Below, piece by piece: positions 1 through 9,500 of a stretch of DNA of 24,812 nt; position 1 is the stretch's first letter, and every line of letters starts with the position of its first letter. The translations under genes and the position numbers were made by a program. The stretch is taken from contig JAAAUF010000632.1 in the NCBI GenBank assembly GCA_015499985.1, forward strand, positions 1 to 24,812. Direction: 5' to 3'. Origin of the DNA: Haplosporangium gracile (Eukaryota > Mortierellomycota > Mortierellomycetes > Mortierellales > Mortierellaceae). The notes beneath the pieces were generated by a model that saw nothing but the letters and a program-made list of their open reading frames with translations, was not told the DNA's origin and did not search any database.

Positions 1-733
1 TTTCTTTGGATTTTTTAAAAATACAAAAAAAAAAAATCAAAATAAAGATGAAAATGGGGTTTTGGGAAAACTCAAGGACAGATTGCCATGATGGTGGAGG
101 AAAAAATGAGGATTTTCTGATCTTAATTTTGAGATAGCATGAGGTTGAAAAAGCCGTGCTATATCCATGTGTGTCACTTTGATCATCAAAGTGGAGCACA
201 TTACGTGCCCCTTTTTCCCTTTCTTGTTCACTTATCTTTTACTATGGTGCTGCGACTATATGGTGCGGTTTGTGTTGTGAGAAGAAGGAGGAACACCAAT
301 TGATCCGCCTCCCATGTCTCTTATCCTTGCGTGAGTGAGAAAAAGATTAACAGTGGCGTCCATGCTATTGTTGTGTGGAAACAACGTAAACCTTAAAGTG
401 AATAGCCAAACAACTTCCTATGGCGTGAGAAAAGCAAAAAATTCCGGCATTTTGTTGTGCGTAGGCAGTACCTCGACATAGCAGTGGGGTTCCGAGAAAA
501 ATATGGAGAAGAAAGCACACAAAGCACACAAACAAAATGGAAAAATACTCACCGAGGTACTCCCGTCCATACCCTTCTTCCGTCTACCTCTGACTCTCTG
601 CTGTTATAAACGTAGAACCCCGCCCTCTTTTTTTCTTTTTCTTCTCTCGTCTTCCCTTTTATAACGCCCTACCATCTACCCCTATTCCAGGCACTTGCAA
701 TCAACTGTCCTTCTCTGCCTCAGACCTTCCAAG
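1..733. other. Upstream/promoter region of first acetyltransferase gene
   Basis: No gene is supported here; short reading frames have no coding character. The last 130 bases hold two TATA-like boxes and a long CT-rich tract (about 620-660), typical of a fungal core promoter and leader for the plus-strand gene starting at 734. The left end is A/T rich. Confidence 0.6.
605..610 (+). promoter_or_regulatory. TATA box candidate
   Basis: TATAAA lies 124 bp before the chosen ATG at 734, and a second TATAA lies at 660-664. A pyrimidine-rich tract separates them. Either could position transcription of the acetyltransferase gene; this is inferred from motif and position only. Confidence 0.4.
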
Positions 734-1900
734 ATGCTCGCAACCCCGTCGCCATCACCACCGCCACAAGGTCTAGTCATCCACCAATGCAAGGACGACG
801 AGGCCGCAGACCTCTTCTACGACTGGGCCACAAGAGTCGGCTGGAACCCTGGCCAAAAGGCCGGCATCCGAGACGTCATGCTCAAGACCGATCTCCATGG
901 CTATTTTTATGGAAAGATCGATCCCTCTGCCGTCATCCATGAACCACCCTCCACCAACAATCATACCACCGTCACCACGACTACAAAACACCAGGAGCAG
1001 GAACAAAGGGTGGCAAAGACGAACAAGAAGGAGGAATGGGGAAAGGGGAGAGGGAGGGAACTGGTAGAAGACCCCTCGATCATCTCGGTGATCAGTGCAA
1101 TCCGATTCGGAGATGACCAAGCTTGGATCGGATGCTACATCACTGACCCCAAATACCGTGGTCGCGGTTATGGAATCTCCACCTTCAACCAGGCTTTGGA
1201 ACACGTTGGTCCAACTCGGAAAAGTGTCGGTCTCAATGCGGTATTTAGTCAAGTCGATAACTATCGCAGATCCGGGTTCACAAACCTGAGTTGGGTCAAC
1301 GAACGGAGGCGGGGCTCTGTACGAGACTTGGTCGAGGTCCAGGAACCAGAGCTGGCAGCTAGGATTATGGGAGGTGAATTCGACGAAGATCTGGTGTTGT
1401 TGTCGGATGAGAGGGTCGATTGGGACCAGTTACCCGGGATTGAGAAGCGGTATACAGGATTCAACCGTCCAGGGTTCGTCAAGGACTGGGTCCGATTCCA
1501 TGCTTCCCACCCCAAACACCACCGCGTCGGCGTCGCAGCCCTCTCCCGCACCCAGAAGGACGAAGAATCAGGAAAGCCTCTAGTCCTCGGATATGGATGT
1601 GTCCGGCCCGGGTTCACATCCTACCGCGCTGGACCCCTCTACGCCCGAGATGCAGAAACCGCCAAGAAACTCCTTGTCAAACTAGCGGTAGAAGTCCTAG
1701 CAGCCGACAAGCGGGAACCTTTGGTGGATGTGCCACTGATTTTCGAGATTGACGTCCCGGACCAAAATAGGGCCTCCGTCGAGATGTTTGATGGGATTGA
1801 GTGGGCGAACACCATGTCGACACAGAGATTGTGGAGGGGTGTTATGCCGCCTTATGATGCTAGTGGGTGTTTTGGGATCTCTCTCCTCGAGGTTGGGTAG
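734..1900 (+). CDS. GNAT-type N-acetyltransferase, copy 1 (388 aa)
   Basis: Intronless gene. The frame is open from a TTG at 695, but the ATG at 734 has A at -3 and aligns with the start of the tandem copy, so I start there. The N-terminal half is a GNAT fold: the segment SVISAIRFGDDQAWIGCYI is followed by RGRGYG (residues 142-147), the motif-A loop that binds the acetyl-CoA pyrophosphate. The C-terminal half (GYGCVRPG..YRAGPLYA...AKKLLVKLAVE) resembles the second domain of YitH/HolE-like acetyltransferases (Acetyltransf_18). The substrate cannot be told. Relative to copy 2 it carries about 20 extra residues of Thr/His/Gln/Lys/Glu-rich sequence around residues 72-105, so a surface loop is likely. 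No signal peptide; probably cytosolic. Confidence 0.9.
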   Translation: MLATPSPSPPPQGLVIHQCKDDEAADLFYDWATRVGWNPGQKAGIRDVMLKTDLHGYFYGKIDPSAVIHEPPSTNNHTTVTTTTKHQEQEQRVAKTNKKEEWGKGRGRELVEDPSIISVISAIRFGDDQAWIGCYITDPKYRGRGYGISTFNQALEHVGPTRKSVGLNAVFSQVDNYRRSGFTNLSWVNERRRGSVRDLVEVQEPELAARIMGGEFDEDLVLLSDERVDWDQLPGIEKRYTGFNRPGFVKDWVRFHASHPKHHRVGVAALSRTQKDEESGKPLVLGYGCVRPGFTSYRAGPLYARDAETAKKLLVKLAVEVLAADKREPLVDVPLIFEIDVPDQNRASVEMFDGIEWANTMSTQRLWRGVMPPYDASGCFGISLLEVG

Positions 1901-1951
1901 AATCGAAGGATTAACAGCAATTAAACGTAATAACGAAAGACGTTTTCTACA

Positions 1952-1957
1952 AATAAA
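1952..1957 (+). terminator. Poly(A) signal of acetyltransferase copy 1
   Basis: AATAAA lies about 50 bp after the stop codon at 1898-1900, in an A-rich setting, as expected for mRNA 3'-end formation. Confidence 0.45.
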
Positions 1958-2760
1958 AGCATCCCCTGCAATGGGCATTTTCCACTTGTGGTTTTTTCAG
2001 AGTCCGTGCTTGAACTCTTTCATTCATGTCTTTACGCCCATGGTTGACCTGTGATTGAGAAAGTTTTTTTTTTTTTTGCACATCATCCTCTCCCCTCAGT
2101 TGCGGTCCCGATTATCACCGAAGACAACCATGCTAAATCCCAACAGACATTTACCCAGTTTCAATCGTAGTCCCCAAGAGGACTTTCATTTTACGATCCT
2201 AGTTATCATGCTAGCCTTTTTCAACCACATTTTCCTAGGAAACATGATGATGCAAGAAAAAGGAAGAAAAAGTGCTCCAGCCCTCTGTGGGAACAAAATA
2301 ATCAAGGTTTAACTCTGGTCCTTTTCACAAGCTTACTTTTTGCTCCTTCCTTCTCTTGTTTATTCGTTCTTGTTTTTAAGATGCTTTCCCCCCCCACTCC
2401 TATCCAACTTCACATATCTGTCCACCTTTTCATCCCTGGTGCTTATTGCCCAATGCTCAATGCTCAATGCCCGGAAAGGCCCGCGTCCACAAAAACGATG
2501 AATATGAACAACATGCAACTTGCCTCATGCCATAATAAATTCTCTACAGAGTCTTCTTTTTTTTCCCATTCGTTGATGTTCGATGGAACAATACGTGCGC
2601 GGTTCTGTTTGATTTGTCAAACAAGCGGCGGGCTGGATATTTTGTGTAGAAGGAAGGGGCTAAAAAACAAGGTATTCATGCGCGCACGCTGTTCTTCTGT
2701 GCCCTTCTACAGTAAACCCCCTTTGCACGCAGCTATTACCCAAACCTTTTTCCGTTCTTC

Positions 2761-2808
2761 GTCCTGCTTCGCATGTCGTCCTGCTTCGCATGTCGTCCTG
2801 CTTCGCAT

Positions 2809-2838
<30 letters not shown>
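2761..2838 (+). repeat. 17-bp tandem repeat (x3) running into (GTC)9
   Basis: Three exact copies of GTCCTGCTTCGCATGTC occupy 2761-2811. They run straight into nine GTC units at 2812-2838. The array sits about 105 bp before the ATG of acetyltransferase copy 2, in its promoter or leader. Confidence 0.9.
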
Positions 2839-2840
<2 letters not shown>

Positions 2841-2943
2841 CTATTTCAACCCTCATTTCATGCTCTCATTTCACTTCTTTCTTTTCTTCATCCTCTCTCT
2901 CTCATCACTTTCTCCTTCCCTCTCTCCCCTCTAACTTACAAGG

Positions 2944-3999
2944 ATGACACTCTCTCCCTCAGGACAGGTGTTCCACCAAGCTAACCGTGACGAGGCCATC
3001 GACCACTTCTATACCTGGTCATCCTCAGAGCAATGGAACCCCGGCCACAAGGGTCTCGATATCGAAGTCCTCCACAGCGCCGACCCCAAGGGCTTTTTCT
3101 ACTCCACCGTCGAACCCTCTACTGATAACAAGGACGACCAAACAAAAGCACAAACATTTCCCCACCCAGAAAAAGACGAGGTCGTCTCGATTGTGAGTGC
3201 AATTCGCTATGGGGACGATCAAGGCTGGATAGGGTTCTACATCGCATCACCTAAATACCGCGGTCGCGGCTACGGCCTCGCAACCTTCACCCGCGCCTTC
3301 GACCACCTCACCCCGGACACCCGCGAGTCTATTGGTCTTGATGCCGTCATGGCGCAGGTCAAGAACTACCACAAATCCGGGTTTACAGAATCCTCCTGGT
3401 CGAACGAACGTCGTCATGGATCTGCAGTTGACCTTGTCGAAACCCAGGAGCGCGAATTGGCCGACAAGATCATCAGGAACGAAGTTGAAGGACTGGTGTT
3501 GTTGTCAGACCCCAAGGTTGATCTGGAACAATTGCCAGGAATCGAGGCTCAGTACTGTGGCCTGAAACGCGCCAAATTCGTCAAAGAGTGGGCACAGTTC
3601 CACGCTAACCACGCCGACCACCACCGCTTCGGCGTCGCATTTCTCTCCTCGGATAAGAAGGACGAGAAGTCAGGAAAACCTCTCGTCCTGGGCTACGCCT
3701 GTGCCCGCCCCGCCACATCCTCCTACCGCGTGGGCCCCCTCTACGCCACCAACGGCGACGTTGCCAAAAAGTTACTAGTCAAGCTGGCGGTCGAAGCGGT
3801 GCAGGCCGAGAAGCAGTCCCCCCTAGGTGTACCGTTGATGTTTGACGTCGACATTCCTGACAAGAACCTTGCTGCCGTCAAGATATTTGATAGCCTCGGT
3901 TGGAATAACACTTTCCCTTCTCTGAGGATGTGGAAGGGTAAAGTCCCTGAGCATGATGTCAACGGCGTCTTTGGCGTCACCACCCTCGAGATCGGTTAA
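2944..3999 (+). CDS. GNAT-type N-acetyltransferase, copy 2 (351 aa)
   Basis: Intronless tandem paralogue of the gene at 734, with the same layout and clear similarity along its length. Shared blocks include the W-N-P-G element near residue 36, the SAIRYGDDQGWIGFYI strand, and the acetyl-CoA loop RGRGYG at residues 106-111. The C-terminal YitH/HolE-like half (GYACARP..YRVGPLYA...AKKLLVKLAVEA) and the last residues (GVTTLEIG) are also shared. The ATG at 2944 has A at -3 and follows a CT-rich leader. It lacks the long polar insert of copy 1. The reaction should be acetyl transfer from acetyl-CoA to an amine; the acceptor is unknown. No targeting signal is seen. Confidence 0.9.
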   Translation: MTLSPSGQVFHQANRDEAIDHFYTWSSSEQWNPGHKGLDIEVLHSADPKGFFYSTVEPSTDNKDDQTKAQTFPHPEKDEVVSIVSAIRYGDDQGWIGFYIASPKYRGRGYGLATFTRAFDHLTPDTRESIGLDAVMAQVKNYHKSGFTESSWSNERRHGSAVDLVETQERELADKIIRNEVEGLVLLSDPKVDLEQLPGIEAQYCGLKRAKFVKEWAQFHANHADHHRFGVAFLSSDKKDEKSGKPLVLGYACARPATSSYRVGPLYATNGDVAKKLLVKLAVEAVQAEKQSPLGVPLMFDVDIPDKNLAAVKIFDSLGWNNTFPSLRMWKGKVPEHDVNGVFGVTTLEIG

Positions 4000-4182
4000 A
4001 GATAAGGACGTTGCCTGCGGTGGCTCAAATATGCCTTGCTTAGTACGTTTCTGCTTTTCACGTCTCCCTACTTTTCTCTCCCTCTGCCTTACATTCGCCA
4101 CCTTTTTTTCCCCATTACTCTCTTGCCCCTTCCTTCTCCCTTTGTGCTCATGCATGTCCTGCATATCATGCTTTGTTACCTG

Positions 4183-4188
4183 AATAAA
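4183..4188 (+). terminator. Poly(A) signal of acetyltransferase copy 2
   Basis: AATAAA about 185 bp after the stop at 3997-3999, followed by an A-rich stretch. Assigned by position. Confidence 0.35.
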
Positions 4189-4594
4189 AAAGAAAATGTA
4201 ACAGCTACGTTCTTGGTGACGAATCCCTGCCCTGTTTTGTGTCAATTGGCAAGCAACAGAATTCTGAGAGCGTTCCCCCTGTGAGTTGATGAAAGAGTTG
4301 ACGCCCTTGAAGGAAGAGTGAGAAAAATATGGGCAATTCCAGCTTGAAACTTGTAAAAAGAATGGGCAAAACTTCGTGTCTTTGCGTGTTTTCTCTCCAA
4401 CTTTCACAATCCTTTTCTCCATCCTCTGTCTCCTTTCCCATGGTACATGTTTCTCAGCGGAAAGACCCACAAACGCATGCACGCACGCGATCTTTTCTGT
4501 TTTGAGTTTCCCTACCACCTCCTCTTCCTCTTTTCCCTTACCTTACTTCTTTTCCTTCCCTTCCTCCCGATATGCTCTATCTGCAGTGATGTCC

Positions 4595-4642
4595 TGTCTG
4601 TCCTGCGTTTTCCTGTCCGTCCTGCGTTTTCCTGTCTGTCTG
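4595..4642 (+). repeat. 19-bp minisatellite, about 2.5 copies
   Basis: TGTCTGTCCTGCGTTTTCC at 4595-4613 is repeated with one change (TGTCCG...) at 4614-4632, and a partial third copy follows. It lies in non-coding DNA downstream of the acetyltransferase pair. Confidence 0.8.
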
Positions 4643-5126
4643 TGATCCTGTCCAGTAGCCCTCAAGAACGATTGTCAAATCCTTCGTTCCTTCCCATCCC
4701 TCTCGTGCCGCCCAAGTATGGTACTTTTTTCTCCCGAATTCTGTCAATGCGTCATTGTTGATTCCTTGTGCTTTGTTGTGGTTGTTTATTTTTTTTTTTC
4801 TTAATATGTGTCAAAGTTTTCCTTTCTTTCGCGGATGTGATATTTGCTGCTGTAGAGGAAGAGAAGTTGAATGAAAAAAAAGGCTTTCTTGGTATGTTAT
4901 TATTGGCGTTACTGTTACTTATTCCTTCTTCTCAATCCCGTATATTTTGTTATCTGCCATCGTCAATGCCAGTGTTGATCCTTCCGTGAGCACTAATTGA
5001 ACAACAAAGAAAAGTCATCGAAAGGAAGAGGGAAAAAAAAAAGAAACAGTGTCAGTAAACAAGAATCATAACAACAAAAAACCACAGAGGTGACTCTAAA
5101 AACGGCCTCCTTCTTCTATTGTTCTC

Positions 5127-5711
5127 TCAATCGCAGAAAAAAAACGACAACGACCCGATAGCAAGAAACCAGCTCTGATGGTGGTGGCCAAAGACGTTAC
5201 CAGTGACTTTCCGGACAATACTATCCTCGACCTCGGCTCCAGAATCAGCCGTCGACGATAACAGTCCCGAGTTGCCTCCTTGCGGTGAATACCTTGACAC
5301 CAACTGCCCGACATCCTGCATCAACTTTTGGATTACCGTCGCCTGGTCCTGATGAAGCGGTCCATTCACCTATTGTTCCATGTTATAAACAACGAGAATG
5401 TCAGCAAAAAAAACAACAAGTGGTCGTTTGTTGGCTTAGTCAAAAGAGACATGAAAAAGAGGAGACGAAAGAGAGATCACGTTCTTACGTTTAGGAGTTG
5501 GCCAGAGGCGAGATCTGCAGAGAAGGAGGCGACATGGCCGGGAATGGTGGCTAATTCCTCAAACACGGGATCTGGTGGTGATGTCGTCTATGCACCGAGA
5601 GAGCACAACGAGAGCAAAAGGGTGTTAAAGAACTGCAGGATTTCAAAAGGGCAAGGACAAACTACCGATTCTATGCATGTGCTGTAGTGGGCATGAGTAG
5701 GAACGAACCAT
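5127..5711 (-). CDS. Unrecognised 123-aa protein, three exons
   Basis: Exons 5711-5666, 5571-5489 and 5369-5127 (complement). Donors are G|GTAGTT and AAC|GTAAGA; acceptors are CCACCAG and ACAATAG; introns are 94 and 119 bp, and reading phase is kept (total 372 nt). The ATG has A at -3 and follows a CAACAA-rich leader. The product begins MVRSYSCPLQHMHRIDPVFE, continues with a probably helical middle (EELATIPGHVASFSADLASG, DQATVIQKLMQDVGQLVSRY), then a Gly/Ser loop, and ends in a hydrophobic tail with a TTT-run-encoded FFF. The amphipathic pattern suggests a small coiled-coil or complex subunit, but I assign no family. The last codons lie by a T8 homopolymer, so the true C-terminus could differ. 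Confidence 0.55.
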
Positions 5712-6200
5712 GGTAAGTGCTGCTGTTGTTGTTAAGGTTGTTGTAGAAAAGTCGAGGATGGAGAGCGACGAAGAGGAGGGTCGGTTGAATTGTGTTGGGT
5801 GTAGTCGGCGTTAGTGGGAGAAGAGAAACAGTTAATGTTTGACTGTTGGCTGTGAAGCATAAAAAAAAAGTGATCGCACGAAAAGAAGCGAAAGCCCGGT
5901 TGGAGTGGCAAGAAGACTGCTTTTTCTAGCACGCGAAAGAAAAAAGAACTGCAGCTGTCTGCGTGAGCGCGCACGCTACACAAAAGCATGGACAAAGAGA
6001 AAAACGATGCAATTTTGATTTAATGATACAATGAAGAGAGAGCGAGCGCTGTAGAACAGTGAAAATGCAAGAGGAGATGAAAAACAAATAACAAAAAAGG
6101 AAAGGAAAAAAAAAGAGCCTATTCTACAGCATGATGCGTGAGTGTGAATGAGGAGAGAAAAGTAAGTGTCGGTTCCAGAGTGTCTCCAGGTTGACCCCGA
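5712..6200. other. Spacer between two minus-strand genes
   Basis: Holds the leader of the 5127-5711 gene and the 3' flank of the phosphatase gene. It is A-rich on the plus strand with several A homopolymers. No further reading frame has coding character. Confidence 0.55.
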
Positions 6201-8695
6201 TTACATCTGGGGTGCGGTAGATCGGACCAGGGTCACAATGACCGTGATGTCGTCCACCTTTCTATTAGACACAAGCAGCAGATCAAGAACAGGCACGATG
6301 AATAAACTGATGACAGGCACAAGAGAAAACATATAGCCGTTAACAAAAACATAATAAATGAAAGACGTACCCGCCGGACTGGATGTGACGAGCTCCCTGG
6401 CTGAAGGGAGTCATACGCTTGGCATCGAGTGAGAACCGCCTTGCAGTGTTGGTAAGTCTCTTGGAGAGTGCCCGCACTCTAGCCAGGATTTCGTCCGCAG
6501 ACATGGCCTCGACAATCTCTCCAGCCGACGATGACGACGACGACAACCGATGTGTAGCCAAATGAAGCGCCTGCTGCTCGCGGATAATATCACCCAGTTC
6601 CCGGTCAACAAGCTCAATCGCCTCCTTGGTAAACACATTGTCCCAGAATCCATCTGTCGCTAGCACAATCACATCGCCGTCCTGCATTTGATGTGTCGTC
6701 TGAACCGCATCCTTTGGCAAATCTTGGACATATTTCTTGGGCTTTTTGGCTCCAGATGCTGAAGTTGCTTCTTGTTGCGTCGACTTGCCCTTGCCGTCAT
6801 TCTCATTACTCCTCTGCTGCTGCTGTTGTTGTTGGCGCTCCTTGGGCAACACGGTAAGTTGGTAAGGGCAGTTCCAAAAGTGCTGCTGGGAGGGTGACTC
6901 GTAGATGCACTTGTTGTCTCGGATCAGCAAAAAGGCGCTGTCGCCTAAGTTGGATGCTCGCAGCGTTCCCGTGGTCTTGCAAAGCGACAAGATACAAGCT
7001 GTACTGGATCCTACTCACGGAAAAAAACCAAGACGAAAAAGAGATACGAGATTGGGAATACATTAGTCCTTTTTCCTCTTGTCCATTGGGCAGTGCAGCG
7101 AACGCGGGAAAAAAAAAGAAAAAACGAAAAAGGGCCAAATGAAGAAAGGAACAAATAAAATAAAAGAAAAAGAGGCGTGTGCACAGTTCCTTCAACTCCA
7201 TCCGCATAATAAGTCTGGAACCGTCCTCTGGACTACCTGATACCCTCCATTTTTTCCATGAAAGCTATTATTTTACCTGCTTCGACAGTCCCACTCTGGA
7301 CCAGTTCGTTGTAAGCGCCGTCTAAGATTGTCTGAGCATCCAGGATGCTCCTCTCACTGCCAGCAGTGGGAGGATCGATCTCAGGTGGCACACAGTCTGT
7401 CAGTCGAGCAATGTTTTCAGCATTGTTCATTAATGCCCATGAGAACAACGCAGGGTCGACTCCCAGCTATTCGAGCACAAAAAAACAACGGCGTAATGTT
7501 AGATTACGTCAGTAATTTGGTCTTCGTTTGTTACAAAGTCGGGATTGAACAAAAGCTGTCAGACAACCGCCCAACCAGCCAACCAGTCATCCTCTTTCCT
7601 CACTCCTGATCCCTTGTGCTCAATGCAAATGCACAATGCATGGCAGGGCGAGAGGACGAAGGGCAGAAAGCAATAGGCGACAAGTCGAGTAAGGTGATGA
7701 CGATAAAAGCGCCATCAATCGACCGTGGGTAGGGATAAAAATAAGAGCGCATCGCAGCCATCATCGGCTACACCATTTTAAGGCACTCCTGTCGATCCGA
7801 ATTGGCCTTGTCCACATGTGAAAGGGAAAACAAAACGATCGATCCGCTTCAACCTGACAAGGAAGGTTGCTCTCTCAATAATAGGAATATGTGTGTGCTG
7901 TAGATATGACAAGACAAGTAGAAGAGAACTCACCTCTGACCAGCCGCCAACACCGTCAGCAACTCCAAGGGCGACTCGACTGCGAGTTGAGACATGGAAG
8001 AAGGCATCCTCGCCAGCGTCGACTTTGCCAGGATGGGCGGCCTTTAATTTTTCTTTCCAAAGTAAGGTCCGCGCAGTATTCGCTGCCTCTGCATCCGCCT
8101 GTGCCTTTTGCACCTGTTGCACTTGCTGATGATGTTGTGATTGTTGGCGTTGTCTGGACTTTGGGTGCCAGCTTGCTGCAAGGAGATAGTTGTATGCAAT
8201 GGCATTATGTAATCCTGGTGCTGTTGTTGCTGCTGGTGCTGCCACTGTTTGTGAGATCACATCGGAAGAAGCTCCTGTATCGGAAGAAGAAGAAGGAGAT
8301 GATGATGCCAGAGTGGCTGTCCCAAAAAGGTCAGCTGGCAAGAGAATGTGGTGTGCCAGTAAGGATGGTGGTGGTTGTTGCTGGAGGAGTGCAGCAGCAG
8401 TTGCTGTTGCTGTTGTGGATGTATGCAGCTGACACGACGACTGGGCAGACGAATTGGTGGCGGACCCGTCGAGGGCGACCAGGGTCGGAGTCGAAATCCC
8501 TTGACCACTGCTGGAAGCAGAAGAAGGTGTAAGAAGGTACTGAGGGGTGATGGAGAGGTAGCGCTGCATGGTGGCCATGGCGAAGGGACGGGACAACATC
8601 CAGTGGGCGAGTCTGTGAGCGGCGCCTGAGTTGTAGGCGGTGACGAGCCTTGCGGGGATCATCCCCAGGGGCCTGGCTGCATTCCTGCCCAGCAT
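6201..8695 (-). CDS. PTC7: PP2C-type mitochondrial protein phosphatase, PTC7/PPTC7 family (550 aa)
   Basis: Exons 8695-7934, 7466-7277, 7010-6371 and 6261-6201 (complement). Introns of 467, 266 and 109 bp have donors GTGAGT, GTAAAA and GTACGT, each acceptor ends in TAG, and phases are 0, 1 and 2. PP2C motifs appear in order: GEDAFF (D230), ADGVGGW (D247), GSSTACIL (318-325), NLGDS (D341), ATDGFWDN (D437) and GGKVDDITVIV (D534/D535). These aspartates should bind the catalytic Mg/Mn pair. GVDPALFS and MTPFSQGAR are PPTC7-like. The N-terminus is Arg-rich and free of acids for about 45 residues, as in a mitochondrial presequence; yeast Ptc7 and human PPTC7 act in mitochondria on coenzyme Q biosynthesis and mitophagy control. 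Odd: a long Ser/Ala/Gln-rich linker before the domain and a poly-Q/Lys insert (about 375-410) inside it. Confidence 0.9.
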
Positions 8696-9486
8696 TGTTG
8701 TTGCGCGAGTGCAAGTGAATGAAGCAGGCTGGTGATCTTAATTACGATTGTTGAAGAGAGAGTGAAGAGGAGTGGAGAGAGAGGAGTGAAGGAACAAAAG
8801 ACAACGGAGAATGAAAAGGAGTCAAAAAAGGGAAGGAGAGGAGGGGAGTCTTTGTGGAGTCAAAAGTAAAAGCGAGACAAAGAGAGAGTGAGAGAGAAAC
8901 AGAGGAGGAGGGAAAAAGGAACGTGTACGTTGCGTGTGCTTTGCGCTGGTGTGGATCGATGATAATGGTCGATAGTTGCACGAGTGAAGGAGAGCGAGAA
9001 AAAGGAGACGAACAAGAAGAACAGGAAGAGCGAATAATGAAGGGTCAAAGGGCGAGCAAACAAAAGAGAAGTGGGCGATACCTACACTTTTTATTTGCGT
9101 GGCCTTGGTTCCGAGGTCCCTACTTGACTTTTCCGAAGGTGTTCCGATCGATTTCCTTTTTCGTCCTGCTTGGCCCTCTCCCTGCACTACAAACTACCCG
9201 CTCACAAATGAACGACGTCCAAGCCAAAGTTACACGTCCTACAAGGACGCCCTCGTTACTTTCTCTTTTTTTTTCAGATGCCATTGCTCTTCTTTTAATA
9301 ACTATTCTTTTTTTCTCTCTCTCTGGCTCTCACTTTCCTCCCTTGCTTCTACTTCTTCCTTTTCACTTCCTTCTTGTTCAAGCTTAGCTCTCTCCGGAAC
9401 TAGAAAACAGGCCTCGCTCATTATTCATTTCATATCGGCTTGCCATTCCAAGCCAAGACTCCGTTATTTCATGTCTTTCGCGTTAT

Positions 9487-9500
9487 GCATATATATATGC
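9487..9500. repeat. Perfect 14-bp palindrome GCATATATATATGC
   Basis: Self-complementary AT dinucleotide tract bounded by GC on each side. It may be a simple repeat or a protein-binding palindrome; nothing else around it helps decide. Confidence 0.6.

Larger units (their letters stand above)
1901..2943. other. Spacer between the two acetyltransferase genes
   Basis: About 1 kb. It holds the 3' end of copy 1 (AATAAA at 1952), T-rich stretches, and, close to copy 2, a tandem repeat and a GTC microsatellite followed by a CT-rich leader (about 2860-2935). Open frames across it (for example the one from 2381) are serine/pyrimidine artefacts; I see no gene. Confidence 0.6.
4000..5126. other. Gene-free spacer, pyrimidine-rich
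   Basis: Contains the 3' end of acetyltransferase copy 2 (AATAAA at 4183), long C/T tracts, a 19-bp tandem repeat near 4595, T and A homopolymers (for example 4788 and 5033), and the downstream flank of the minus-strand gene ending at 5127. Open frames on both strands are low-complexity; no gene is supported. Confidence 0.6.

Noticed and set aside
773..1252. Minus-strand 159-aa open frame
   Set aside because: Lies wholly inside the acetyltransferase gene on the other strand and has no family resemblance; antisense shadow.
2381..2947. 188-aa plus-strand open frame
   Set aside because: Serine/pyrimidine-driven translation of the spacer, repeat array and leader of acetyltransferase copy 2; it ends in that gene's start region and lacks domain character.
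3823..4518. 231-aa minus-strand open frame
   Set aside because: Overlaps the end of acetyltransferase copy 2 and its 3' flank; Lys/Arg/Glu-rich because it reads C/T tracts backwards.
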